21,887 bases of DNA from DATIYF01 sp035517775 (GTDB lineage: Bacteria; Acidobacteriota; Terriglobia; Terriglobales; Acidobacteriaceae), in contig DATIYF010000059.1 of assembly GCA_035517775.1 (NCBI GenBank), forward strand, positions 1-21,887, written 5' to 3'. The position numbers and the translations under genes were made by a program. The first letter of the stretch is position 1. Each line of letters starts with the position of its first letter. Positions 1 through 7,750 of the stretch are shown piece by piece. The notes below the pieces were generated by a model. It searched no databases. It worked only from the letters and a program-made list of their open reading frames with translations, and was not told the origin of the DNA.

Positions 1-177
1 TTCAAGAACAGCTGCCCGATGAGTGGGTACAGAGAGTCTTCGCCGCTCATTGCGAATCACGGTCTCAACAGAACCGAGCTGTAACTGGAGAATTCATACG
101 GACAGTACGGGACCGAGCGATAGTCCCGCTCATTGCTGCACAAAAATCAGCAGTACAGTTATGTCACTGAAAAGATT

Positions 178-255
178 TGGCGTCCCCGACGGGATTTGAA
201 CCCGTGTTACCGCCGTGAAAGGGCGATGTCCTAGGCCGGGCTAGACGACGGGGAC
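178..255 (-). tRNA. tRNA-Glu (anticodon UUC)
   Basis: On the minus strand the sequence folds as a full cloverleaf. The acceptor stem is GTCCCCG paired with CGGGGAC, followed by discriminator G. The D arm begins GTCTAG, the anticodon arm is CGCC-CTTTCAC-GGCG, and the T arm contains GGTTCAAATCC. The anticodon TTC reads Glu codons. It closely resembles the E. coli tRNA-Glu sequence, with a D loop about two bases longer. The 3' CCA is encoded (178-180). No other tRNA is adjacent within the window. Confidence 0.97.
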
Positions 256-288
256 GATGGCAACAGGCAGGCGTCTGCGGCTAGCGTC

Positions 289-318
289 ATGCTATCAGCG
301 GCCGCTTCCGAGTGTCAA
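289..318 (-). promoter_or_regulatory. Sigma-70-type promoter of tRNA-Glu
   Basis: On the minus strand a perfect -35 box TTGACA (318-313) is followed after 18 bases by TAGCAT (294-289), a 4/6 match to TATAAT. Transcription would start near 282, about 27 bases before the mature tRNA 5' end at 255, which is a usual leader length for a stable-RNA gene. A GC-rich stretch just downstream (GCTAGCCGC) could act as a discriminator. Boxes and spacing are seen directly; activity is inferred. Confidence 0.65.
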
Positions 319-507
319 AAAAAGCGGCGACGGCGGTAGTGGGCCGGTTTGACAAATCGTCACCCCAAAGCGCACGCGGGCACACCGCGGAAACCCATGC
401 CTTCCTGAACCTTCGTGTTACTTCCATGGTTTTGCTGGGCTGCCGCGAAACTGACCCGCTACCGCGGCGGGATGTACCGTCAAAGGTAAATCATGGGATC
501 AAACCTG

Positions 508-528
508 GAGGCGCGGCGGCGCCGCCTC
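508..528 (-). terminator. Possible terminator hairpin after the hybrid kinase
   Basis: GAGGCG (508-513) pairs with CGCCTC (523-528) around a GC-rich loop, starting a few bases after the kinase stop codon on the minus strand. The bases after the stem on that strand read CAGGTTTGATC, a poor T tract, so it may slow or end transcription only weakly. The roughly 180 bases from here to the tRNA promoter contain nothing else I recognise. Confidence 0.3.
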
Positions 529-531
529 TCC

Positions 532-2103
532 TTAGCCGTTGGGATGCAATGAGGCCTGAATTTCGCCGGGCCCGCTGAGTACGCGGTGCAGCGCATTCCC
601 CATCTCCTCCACCGTATCCGGCTTGAGGATCACCTCGCGCGCGCCCGCCTGGCGCGCCAACTCGTGATCCTGCGGGCGGATGTATCCAGTGGTGAGAATC
701 ACCGGCAGTTTGGGGCAAATCTGCAGCGCCTCGTGAGTAAAGTCGGTGCCCGACATCTGGGGCATGGAAAGATCGGTCACGATGGCGTGAAAGCCGCAGG
801 GCTGCTCGCGCAGGGCCTGCAACGCATGCAAAGGATTGGTGAAGCCGGAAACGCGATATCCCAGGCGTTGCAGGGTGCGGGTGACCAGCAACACCAGCGG
901 CTCCTCGTCGTCCACGTAAAGAATGTGCTGGCCCTGGCCCGGCGGCGACGGCGCGGCTGCCGGCGGCTCGGCCGGCGCTTCTTCGGCCGCCGGAAAATAG
1001 AGGCTGAAGACCGACCCTTTGCCCACTTCGCTGTAGGCGGTCACCTCCCCGAGATGATTCTTCATGATGCCGTGCACCACCGCCAGCCCCATGCCCGTGC
1101 CCCGGCCCTGCGTCTTGGTGGTGAAGAAGGGCTCGAACACCCGGGCCAGAGTGTGCTTGTCCATGCCCGGTCCCGTATCCTTGACGGAAAGCTTCACATA
1201 CCTGCCCGGCGGGAGCTTGGCCGAGAGGCCCGCGCCATTGCCGTTCAGTTGTACCGTGACGGCAGAGATCTCCACCTGGGCCCGGCCCTCGCCAATGGCA
1301 TCGGCGGCGTTGGTCACCAGGTTCACCAGTATCTGGTGGACCTGGGAGGGATCGGCCAGTATGGGAGGCAGTTCGGGAGGGAAATTCTGGCGAACTTCAA
1401 TTTGCGGCGGAAGGCTGGCCCGGATCAGCGACAGTACCTCTTCCACCACCGCTGCTAGCCGGGTCGGCTGCCGCACGCTGTTCTGGTCGCGGCTGAAACT
1501 GAGGATTTTCCGGGTCAGAGCAGCCCCCCGGCTGCCCGCCTTGGCGATCTCCAAAACATTGCAATACGCCGGATGCCCGGGGGGTAATTGCTCCAGCGCC
1601 AGCTTGGCGTTGCCAGAGACCACCACCAGAATATTGTTGAAATCGTGGGCAATGCCGCCGGCCAGCGTGCCCAGCGCCTGTAGCTTCTCCGAGTGCATCA
1701 TGGCCCGCTCCAGGCTGTGGCGCTCCAGGGCGTAGCGAATGGCCTTATGCAGCAGGGGAGCCTGGGTCTGGCCCTTCACCAGATAATCCTGCGCGCCCTT
1801 CTGCAGCGCTCTGGATTCGATTTCCTCGTCGTTCGTCTCGCTCAGGGCCAATACCGGAGTGTTAGCCGCGCAGGCTTTGATCCGGATGAGGGTTTGCAGA
1901 CCCTGGCTGTCGGGCAGGCCGAGATCAAGCAGAATCACATCGCAGGAGTCGTTCTCCAGCCACTGCAACGCCGCCTGCAGGCTTTCGGCCTGATGCACCT
2001 TGAACTCGCCCGCAGGCCGCTCCTCAAGATATTGCCGGAACGCCTGCCCGTCGGCGGCATTATCCTCCACCAGCAGGACTCGGATTGCCCGGCGCTCGCT
2101 CAT
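532..2103 (-). CDS. Hybrid histidine kinase, REC-HisKA-HATPase-REC
   Basis: A cytoplasmic signalling protein of about 523 residues with no membrane segment. Domains in order: receiver at about 5-120 (acidic pair E13/D14, phosphoacceptor D60 in LLDLGLPD, K110); HisKA with phosphoacceptor H153 in GGIAHDFNNIL; HATPase_c at about 240-370 (N box NLVTNAADAI, G1 box DTGPGM, FEPFFTTK, G2 box GTGMGLAVV); a Pro/Ala linker; and a second receiver at about 392-510 (DD at 398-399, D444 in VTDLSMPQMSG, K494). I chose the ATG at 2103 rather than the in-frame one at 2136: it has GGAGAG about 6 bases upstream and begins the receiver fold directly (MSERRAIRVLLVEDN). There is no sensor domain, so input probably reaches the N-terminal receiver from another kinase, possibly the multi-PAS kinase upstream on the same strand. 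The output partner is unknown, since no DNA-binding regulator is nearby. Confidence 0.93.
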   Translation of the reverse strand: MSERRAIRVLLVEDNAADGQAFRQYLEERPAGEFKVHQAESLQAALQWLENDSCDVILLDLGLPDSQGLQTLIRIKACAANTPVLALSETNDEEIESRALQKGAQDYLVKGQTQAPLLHKAIRYALERHSLERAMMHSEKLQALGTLAGGIAHDFNNILVVVSGNAKLALEQLPPGHPAYCNVLEIAKAGSRGAALTRKILSFSRDQNSVRQPTRLAAVVEEVLSLIRASLPPQIEVRQNFPPELPPILADPSQVHQILVNLVTNAADAIGEGRAQVEISAVTVQLNGNGAGLSAKLPPGRYVKLSVKDTGPGMDKHTLARVFEPFFTTKTQGRGTGMGLAVVHGIMKNHLGEVTAYSEVGKGSVFSLYFPAAEEAPAEPPAAAPSPPGQGQHILYVDDEEPLVLLVTRTLQRLGYRVSGFTNPLHALQALREQPCGFHAIVTDLSMPQMSGTDFTHEALQICPKLPVILTTGYIRPQDHELARQAGAREVILKPDTVEEMGNALHRVLSGPGEIQASLHPNG

Positions 2104-2512
2104 ACTCTCTCCGCCTTCAATCTTCACAGGCCCCAAAAACCTGCACCCCTGGCAAGCTCAATTGGCATGGTGATGTGGGCCCGTCCCACGGCAGGCTTCT
2201 TGGTCCAGTTTAGGCATTGCCAGGGCGATTCCCAAACAGCGGCTCTCGCAAAATCACACCAAAGGTCCCGGCCCAATTCCCGAATCTGAACCGGCCGCCC
2301 GGGGTCGCTACGCTTCCACTCTTTTGCCCGCGCGGCTCGCGTGAGACGATGGGCTGCCCCGTCTTAATCCTCTCGCGCATCGGAATCGTGATTCTGATCA
2401 CAACCGCCTTTTGCCAGTCACGGCGCTTAGTGCCCTGGCTTACAGCTTCCGTCCAACCCCCTGGTTTTCAATGCCTTTGGGGCCCTGTTAGGTGCGCCGG
2501 AGGGAGAGACGC
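2104..2512. other. Divergent intergenic region
   Basis: About 410 bases separate the divergent hybrid kinase and small zinc-site gene, so both promoters should lie here. I see the inverted repeat GAATC-gt-GATTC at 2383-2394, followed by TGATCA, which could be an operator. There is also a short hairpin GTGGG/CCCAC at 2175-2189. I found no convincing paired -35/-10 boxes on either strand and no conserved ORF. Confidence 0.4.
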
Positions 2513-2761
2513 ATGGGCAGAGACAAGAAAGTCGAATTGGGGGACATCCGCCAGATCGGCCGCGACAGTGAACGGGATATCTCCGGCATCTGTTCGGCCT
2601 GCGGCACCACGCTGTTGGCAAGGGTTGATTCTCGCCGGATTCCGGCCCGAGCCCAGTTGCAAGAAACCTTACAAGCCGTGTTCCAGAAGCACGTGGCGCA
2701 AGAGCACGACTGCGAGAACAGCAATGGCAGAGCCGAGTTGTCGGGAACCTGGCAGGGCTGA
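2513..2761 (+). CDS. Small protein with CxxC/HxxxxHxC possible metal site
   Basis: An 82-residue hypothetical protein, MGRDKKVELG onward. It has C27-x2-C30 (GICSACG) and, after a 29-residue helix-prone stretch, H60-x4-H65-x-C67 (KHVAQEHDC). That set of ligands is what one expects of a small zinc-binding module, although I cannot assign a family. I chose the ATG at 2513 over the in-frame GTG at 2492 because a strong Shine-Dalgarno run, GGAGGGAGAG at 2499-2508, sits just before it. It is on the opposite strand to the two sensor kinases and ends 51 bases from the end of the upstream kinase gene (convergent). There is no signal peptide or membrane segment. A small regulator or adaptor is possible; that is a guess. 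The strong ribosome site and spaced Cys/His residues argue against a chance ORF. Confidence 0.6.
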   Translation: MGRDKKVELGDIRQIGRDSERDISGICSACGTTLLARVDSRRIPARAQLQETLQAVFQKHVAQEHDCENSNGRAELSGTWQG

Positions 2762-2812
2762 ACAGGGCGGATATCTCCCAGAAAGCAAGCGCTCGCGGCA
2801 GAGTCGTCCGGC

Positions 2813-5800
2813 TCATCCCGCGGTCGCTCGATTTGCTCGCGCCGCACTCTCGCCGGCGGCGCTGGCCTGCAGCGTGAAGTAGAAAGTCGCGCCCCGCTCC
2901 GGCGCCGCCTCGGCCCAGACCTTACCGCCGTGCTTACGCACAATGCGCGCCACCGTGGCCAGCCCAATGCCCAGGCCTTCAAAATCCTCCTTTTTGTGCA
3001 GGCGCTGAAACGTGCCAAACAGCTTGTCGGCGTACTTCATCTCGAAGCCGGCGCCATTGTCGCGGACAAAAATCGCCGCGCCGTTCTCATGCTCCACCTG
3101 GCCGATCTCGATCACCGCTACTTCTTTTTTACGCGAGTATTTCAATGCGTTGGAGATCAGGTTCTGGAAAATCTGCCGGGTCAGGACCGGATCACAATCG
3201 CAGGCCGAGAGAGCGGCGATCTTCCACTGCACCTGCCGGCCCTCGGTTTCCGGCCGCAACAATGCAACCGTCTGCTCCACCAGGGAGTTCAGGCTCACGC
3301 GGGTGCGCTGCAGGCTCTGCCGTTCCAGGCGCGAGAGATTGAGCATCTCGGTGATCAACTGCCCCATATTTTGCGCGCCGGTGGAGATCAGCCCGAGATA
3401 GCGCTGTGCCTCGGGCGCGAGCCCTGCTCCGAAATCCTCAGCCAGTATGGTGACGAAGCCCGAGATTTGCCGCAGCGGCGCCCGCAGGTCGTGGGAAACC
3501 GAGTAGGTAAAGGATTCCAGTTCCTGGTTGGCCGCCTCCAACTGGGCGGTGCGCTCGCGCACCCCCCGTTCCAGGCTGGTGTTCAGGCGGCGAATCTCCT
3601 GGAGCGCCTGCACCCGATGAGTCACGTCGCGGAAGGCCACGACCGCGCCGCATACCTCACCTTCCGCATCCCGCAAGGGCGACCCGGTAACGTCGAGCCA
3701 AACCTCCTGGCCGGAATCGCCCCGGCGCATAAAAATCTCCGCGCTGCAGTGTTGTCCGCGCATGGCGCGGGCCAGAGGAAGCTTCTCCAGCGGAAAGAGC
3801 GTAGTCCGGTCGGGAAGGTAAAGCCCATAATGCCGCGACCATTCTTCGGGCGGCACCTCCTCCTTTGGCTTGCCCAGAATTTTCTCCGCCGCCGGGTTCC
3901 AGAGCACAAATTTGCCCTGGGTATCGGCCGCCACCAGGCCATCGCTGATATTGTCGAGCACCGACTGCAGAGTGCGGCCCTGCTCCACCAGGGCTCGCTC
4001 GGAACGCTGCAGCTCCTCCGCCTGCCGCGACAGCTCCTGGGCTTGCGCGGCCAGCCGCTGCTCGGCCGCCTTGAGCTCGCTGATATCGGTATTGGTGCCG
4101 AACCAGCGCAGCACCTGCCCTTCTGCGCTTTTGAGCGGCAGAACTCGAGTTAAAAAGATGCGAAAGCGCCCGTCCGCGCCGCGCAGGGGAAACTCCATAT
4201 CCAAGGGTTGGCCGCTGGCCAGAGAGGCCTTCCACCTCTCCCTCACCCGGGGCAAAACCTCGGGATCATGCACACTCTGCCATCCCCAGCCCTGCATCTG
4301 CTCGAACGTGGTCCCCGTATATTCGTACCAGCGCTGGTTGTACCAGGTGATGTGCCCATCTGGCTCCGCCATCCAGGCCAGCTGCTGGATCCCGTTGGCC
4401 AGGGCCTGAAAGTCCTTTTGGCTTTCCCGCAGCGCCGCCTCGGCTGCCTTCCGGCCGGAGATGTCCACGCAGAACTCCACGCAGGTGTTGTCGCCGAGCG
4501 AGCTGCCGGCAAACACGAACCACTGCCGCGTGCCGTCTTTGTGCAGATATTCCTTCTCGTAGGGGCCAACCCGTCCGGTGGCCGCGAACTTCCTCAACTC
4601 CGCCAGGCTCAGCTCATGGAATTCCGGCGGAGTCAGCTTCTGCCAGGTAAGCGCGCGCGCCTCGATGTCGCCCCGGCCGTAGCCCATCAGCTTCAGGAAG
4701 GTGTCGTTGGCGTCAATCAGGTGGCCCGTAGTCAGGTCCCAGAACATCACCCCCACGGTCTCCACCTCCAGCACTCTTTTCAGCCGGTCGTGGCTCGCGC
4801 GCAAGGCCTCCTCGGCCTGTTTGCGCCGGCTGATGTCGTAGGCGATGCTGGAAGCCCCCACCACCTCGCCGCTGGCATCCCGCACGGGCGACAAAATAAG
4901 AGATACCTGAACCAGCGAACCGTCTTTCCTCCGCCTCACCGTTTCCTCGCGCCGCACCTGGGCGCCCTGGGCGATCTGGCGTAGAGATTGCTCCTCCTCG
5001 TCCCACAGTTGGGGGGGAATGATCCGGTTGACATGCTGCCCCAGCATCTCGGCTTCGCTGTAGCCGAACAGCCGCTCGGCTGCGCGGTTCCAGCTGGTCA
5101 CCGTACCGCTAAGGTCTTTGCTGAGCACGGCGCTGTCGGTCGAATCCACAATCGCGGCCAGGCGCAGCCGGCTGGCCACCGCCTCGCGGCGCTCGGTGAT
5201 GTCCCGCATAATCACCGTAAACAGCTTCTCCCCCCGGGCGATGGTCTGCGAAATGGAGGCCTCCATGGGAAACTCTCCGCCATCCGCGCGCAACCCCCAC
5301 AGTATCCCGGCCCCACCCATACGCCGGCTGGTGGTTCCGGTGGCGGCAAAGCGGCGCACATGCTCGGCATGCGCCGGCCGGAAGCGTTGCGGAATAAATT
5401 GATCAATGCTGCGCCCGGTCGCCTCTGCGGCCGAGCAGCGGAACATGCTCTCCGCCGCCGCATTAAACAGTACGATCCGTTGTTGATCGTCGAGCGTAAT
5501 GATGGCGTCCATGGCCGACTGAATCACGCCCTCCAGCCGGCCTTCGCTCTCGCCCAACTCTGCCGTGCGCTCCTCTACCCGGCGGTCCAGGTCCCTATTG
5601 AGCCGATCCACCTGCTGGCGCGCCTGCACCATGCCGCCCAGTTCGTAGCGGACAGCGAAAACTGCGATGCTCACGAAAACAATGCCCAGCAGCGAACCCA
5701 GAATCATGACCGTAGCCGTCGTATTCCTCTGCGAGCGGCTTCGTTGCTCGCGCTCCAGCAGAAGGCGGCTCTCTTCATTTTCCATCTGGCGAATGCTGCC

Positions 5801-6346
5801 GCGTACGGCGTCCATGTCTTGCTTGCTCTGTACCAGAAGGGCGGCGGAGGGCGCGGCGCCGCGCTTGCGGGCCAGAACGATCTCCCGGGCGTCTGCCAGC
5901 GCCGCCTCGGCTTGCGCGCTCAGCCCTACCATACTGCGCTGCTGGCGAGGGTTGTCGGCGGTGAGATTGCGCAGCCGCTGCAAATCGCCGCGGAATTTGC
6001 CCTCGGCCCCCTCGTAGGGTGATAGGAAATAGCTGTTCGCAGTCAGGGCAAACCCGCGAACGCCGCTGTGCGCATCCACCAGGTCGCGCAGCGCGCACTC
6101 CAGCCCGAACCTTACCTCTTGGGTGTGAGCGACCCAGTCCGAATCCTCGGCCGCTTTGCGCGCGTTACGCCAGGCCATCAGGCTTAACGACGCCATCAAC
6201 GCCACGGCCACCGTGCCCAAGGCAATCACGCTTCGCCGCAGTTGGCGTTCCAGGCCCAGGGAACGCCCCGGCGGCGTTGGGAAAGTTAAGCTTGAAGATA
6301 AGGCAGTCCCCGCCTGCGGCTGCTCAGATTCCGATTCTGGATGCAT
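2813..6346 (-). CDS. Membrane multi-PAS sensor histidine kinase with CHASE3
   Basis: About 1177 residues from the ATG at 6346. Order: cytoplasmic N terminus; TM1 at about 39-58; CHASE3-like extracytoplasmic sensor at about 65-205 (DAHSGVRGFALTAN); TM2 at about 208-233; coiled coil; five PAS domains starting near 270, 395, 520, 645 and 790, each with the typical N-A-A-E or Y-N-x-x-W signature and several ending in a D-I-(S/T) PAC motif; HisKA with H952 in YSVSHDLRAPLRQ; HATPase_c with N box NLISNALKYS, G1 DNGAG and G2 GLGIGLA. It ends soon after the ATPase with no receiver domain. The reading frame opens 40 codons earlier (6466), but that stretch is rich in Arg/Ser/His and does not look like protein, so 6346 is preferred. 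It probably autophosphorylates on ligand or redox input and hands phosphate to a separate receiver; the neighbouring hybrid kinase is a natural candidate but unproven. Confidence 0.92.
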   Translation of the reverse strand: MHPESESEQPQAGTALSSSLTFPTPPGRSLGLERQLRRSVIALGTVAVALMASLSLMAWRNARKAAEDSDWVAHTQEVRFGLECALRDLVDAHSGVRGFALTANSYFLSPYEGAEGKFRGDLQRLRNLTADNPRQQRSMVGLSAQAEAALADAREIVLARKRGAAPSAALLVQSKQDMDAVRGSIRQMENEESRLLLEREQRSRSQRNTTATVMILGSLLGIVFVSIAVFAVRYELGGMVQARQQVDRLNRDLDRRVEERTAELGESEGRLEGVIQSAMDAIITLDDQQRIVLFNAAAESMFRCSAAEATGRSIDQFIPQRFRPAHAEHVRRFAATGTTSRRMGGAGILWGLRADGGEFPMEASISQTIARGEKLFTVIMRDITERREAVASRLRLAAIVDSTDSAVLSKDLSGTVTSWNRAAERLFGYSEAEMLGQHVNRIIPPQLWDEEEQSLRQIAQGAQVRREETVRRRKDGSLVQVSLILSPVRDASGEVVGASSIAYDISRRKQAEEALRASHDRLKRVLEVETVGVMFWDLTTGHLIDANDTFLKLMGYGRGDIEARALTWQKLTPPEFHELSLAELRKFAATGRVGPYEKEYLHKDGTRQWFVFAGSSLGDNTCVEFCVDISGRKAAEAALRESQKDFQALANGIQQLAWMAEPDGHITWYNQRWYEYTGTTFEQMQGWGWQSVHDPEVLPRVRERWKASLASGQPLDMEFPLRGADGRFRIFLTRVLPLKSAEGQVLRWFGTNTDISELKAAEQRLAAQAQELSRQAEELQRSERALVEQGRTLQSVLDNISDGLVAADTQGKFVLWNPAAEKILGKPKEEVPPEEWSRHYGLYLPDRTTLFPLEKLPLARAMRGQHCSAEIFMRRGDSGQEVWLDVTGSPLRDAEGEVCGAVVAFRDVTHRVQALQEIRRLNTSLERGVRERTAQLEAANQELESFTYSVSHDLRAPLRQISGFVTILAEDFGAGLAPEAQRYLGLISTGAQNMGQLITEMLNLSRLERQSLQRTRVSLNSLVEQTVALLRPETEGRQVQWKIAALSACDCDPVLTRQIFQNLISNALKYSRKKEVAVIEIGQVEHENGAAIFVRDNGAGFEMKYADKLFGTFQRLHKKEDFEGLGIGLATVARIVRKHGGKVWAEAAPERGATFYFTLQASAAGESAARANRATAG

Positions 6347-6593
6347 CGCAGACCTGGCTCTTCGATTGCGACTCAGACTTGCCCGGCATTGGGAATGACG
6401 GCCTTCACAATTCGCATGAGATTGATGATTGGAAACCTTTGGCGAGAGTAGCAAGGAGACGCTCAACCATGAAAGATCACAGGAAGCCGAAAAGGCGGGA
6501 AAGAGTTACCGCCATTCCCGATTTCGGAAAGCGGCCGAATCGGGCCGATTCTGCCCACGATTGAAAAAGGCAAGGAATCGGGCGGCACCGTAA

Positions 6594-6615
6594 AGGCGCG
6601 CGGCCCTTCGCGCCT
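6594..6615 (-). terminator. Hairpin downstream of the glutaminyl cyclase gene
   Basis: AGGCGCG (6594-6600) pairs perfectly with CGCGCCT (6609-6615) around an 8-base loop. It lies 27 bases past the stop of the minus-strand cyclase gene and is followed on that strand by TTTACGG, a short T run. It is a plausible weak intrinsic terminator that would separate this gene from the sensor kinase downstream. The rest of the spacer (6347-6641) shows nothing I can name. Confidence 0.4.
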
Positions 6616-6641
6616 GCGCCCCCGAGAAGCCATCTGCCTGG

Positions 6642-7436
6642 TTAACGCGGATGAGATCCCGCCGCCAGTACTTTGATCTCAAACAGCTTCGGCCACAGCT
6701 TGCCGGTCACGAACAGCCGGCCGCCCTTCGCGTCGTAAGCGATGCCGTTGAGCACTGCCTCGGGGTCTGTAAGCTGGCTCTTCGGCATCAGCCCGCTCAG
6801 GTCAATCCATCCCAGAATCTTCCCCGTGCGTGGCGAGATGCGGGCGATGCGGTCCGTGTGCCAGATATTGGCGTAAACCTCGCCGCGCACGTATTCCAGC
6901 TCGTTGATATCGGAGACGGGGCGTCCGCTGCCGTCGCTGACGAGCACCCGGCCGGTTTCCGTGAAGGTCTGCGGATTCAAGAAGCGCAGGAAGGCCGTGC
7001 CATCACTCAAAATCAGCTGCCTGCCGTCCTGGGTGAGCCCCCAGCCCTCGCCCTCATAGTGAAAGCTGCGCTGCCAGCGAAGACTCTGCCGGTCGTAAAC
7101 AAAGCCCAGCCCGGCGGTCCAGGTGAGCTGAATCAGTTCATTTCCCCAGCTGGTCAGCCCTTCGCCGAAATATTTCTCCGCCAGATCGTAGCGCCGCAGC
7201 ACCCGGCCGGTGGTCAATTCCACCATGCGCAGCGACGACTTGCCGTTGCGCCCGGTGCTTTCGTAGAGATATCCGCCAACGTAAACCAGGCCTTGGGTAA
7301 AGGCATCCGGGTCGTGCGGGTAGGTATGCACAATCCGATAGCCATCCACCGGAACCGGGCGTTGCGCCCACGTGCAGTTGGCGAGAAAAAGCGCGGCCAG
7401 CAGCGCAAGGATTTTGAAAGCGCGTTGGCATGGCAT
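6642..7436 (-). CDS. Secreted glutaminyl-peptide cyclotransferase (plant/bacterial type)
   Basis: A 264-residue protein of the Glu_cyclase_2 family (the papaya/Myxococcus type, a five-bladed propeller unrelated to mammalian QC). It converts N-terminal Gln of exported peptides to pyroglutamate. Family signatures read along the chain: YPHDPDAFTQGL, YLYESTGRNGKSSLR (containing the likely catalytic Glu), GEGLTSWGNELIQLTW, NELEYVRGEVYANIW with HTDRIARI after it, LNGIAYDAKG and LFVTGKLWPKLFEI. The length fits the family. The N terminus is a signal peptide (hydrophobic ILALLAALFLANC, probable cleavage after TWAQ), so it acts outside the cytoplasm; the Cys in LANC is not a good lipobox. The ATG at 7436 is used; a TTG six bases upstream is the alternative, and neither has a clear ribosome site. 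It is a single gene in its own unit. Confidence 0.93.
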   Translation of the reverse strand: MPCQRAFKILALLAALFLANCTWAQRPVPVDGYRIVHTYPHDPDAFTQGLVYVGGYLYESTGRNGKSSLRMVELTTGRVLRRYDLAEKYFGEGLTSWGNELIQLTWTAGLGFVYDRQSLRWQRSFHYEGEGWGLTQDGRQLILSDGTAFLRFLNPQTFTETGRVLVSDGSGRPVSDINELEYVRGEVYANIWHTDRIARISPRTGKILGWIDLSGLMPKSQLTDPEAVLNGIAYDAKGGRLFVTGKLWPKLFEIKVLAAGSHPR

Positions 7437-7750
7437 GGGCAATCGGTTTTTGGTGTTGGCGCCTTCTAGCTTATCTGGAATTTCGCCTTGCCGTCATTTC
7501 TCCCTGCCGCCTGGCGGCCGAGGGATGCACTATCATTTCCGTTGCCCGCAAGTATGACCAGCAGGAAAACCGCCGGCGCTGGCGCTTTCAGGTGCGCTGG
7601 CGGGCACCATTGAGTGCCGCCGAAACTCCTCGTTTTTCCGGGGAGCTGGCCCGCCACTCGGGCGTGCTGAGGCGGGAGTGCAGGCGGTGAGCTTTCTCTC
7701 GCCGAAAAAAGAATTCTCCCATTGTCTCGTCACTAAAATATCCTTATGCG
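7437..7750. other. Divergent spacer between cyclase and VirB10-like gene
   Basis: About 310 bases with no supported ORF. On the plus strand TAAAAT at 7734-7739 is a 5/6 match to a -10 box and would start transcription near 7746, just before the ATG of the next gene. No -35 box is recognisable at the right distance (the place is GAATTC), so it is only a candidate. I see no clear promoter for the cyclase gene on the minus strand. Confidence 0.3.

Noticed and set aside
108..128. CGGGAC/GTCCCG hairpin near the tRNA, considered as its terminator
   Set aside because: The stem is only 6 bases with a 9-base loop, has no T tract on either strand and lies 50 bases past the tRNA.
3..170. Plus frame open from the left edge to a TGA at 168-170, possibly the C terminus of a gene cut by the window
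   Set aside because: About 55 residues without a recognisable motif and without the GC-rich third positions of the real genes here. It cannot be told from a chance frame.
586..1458. Long plus-strand frame opposite the hybrid kinase
   Set aside because: It is the antisense of a clear two-component gene; composition is Arg/His/Leu-rich with no domain signature.
2930..4153. Long plus-strand frame (407 residues) opposite the multi-PAS kinase
   Set aside because: Antisense shadow of GC-rich coding sequence; no motif.
7430..7690. Plus-strand frame of 86 residues between the cyclase and the VirB10-like gene
   Set aside because: Starts inside the cyclase gene, has no ribosome site and no recognisable motif.
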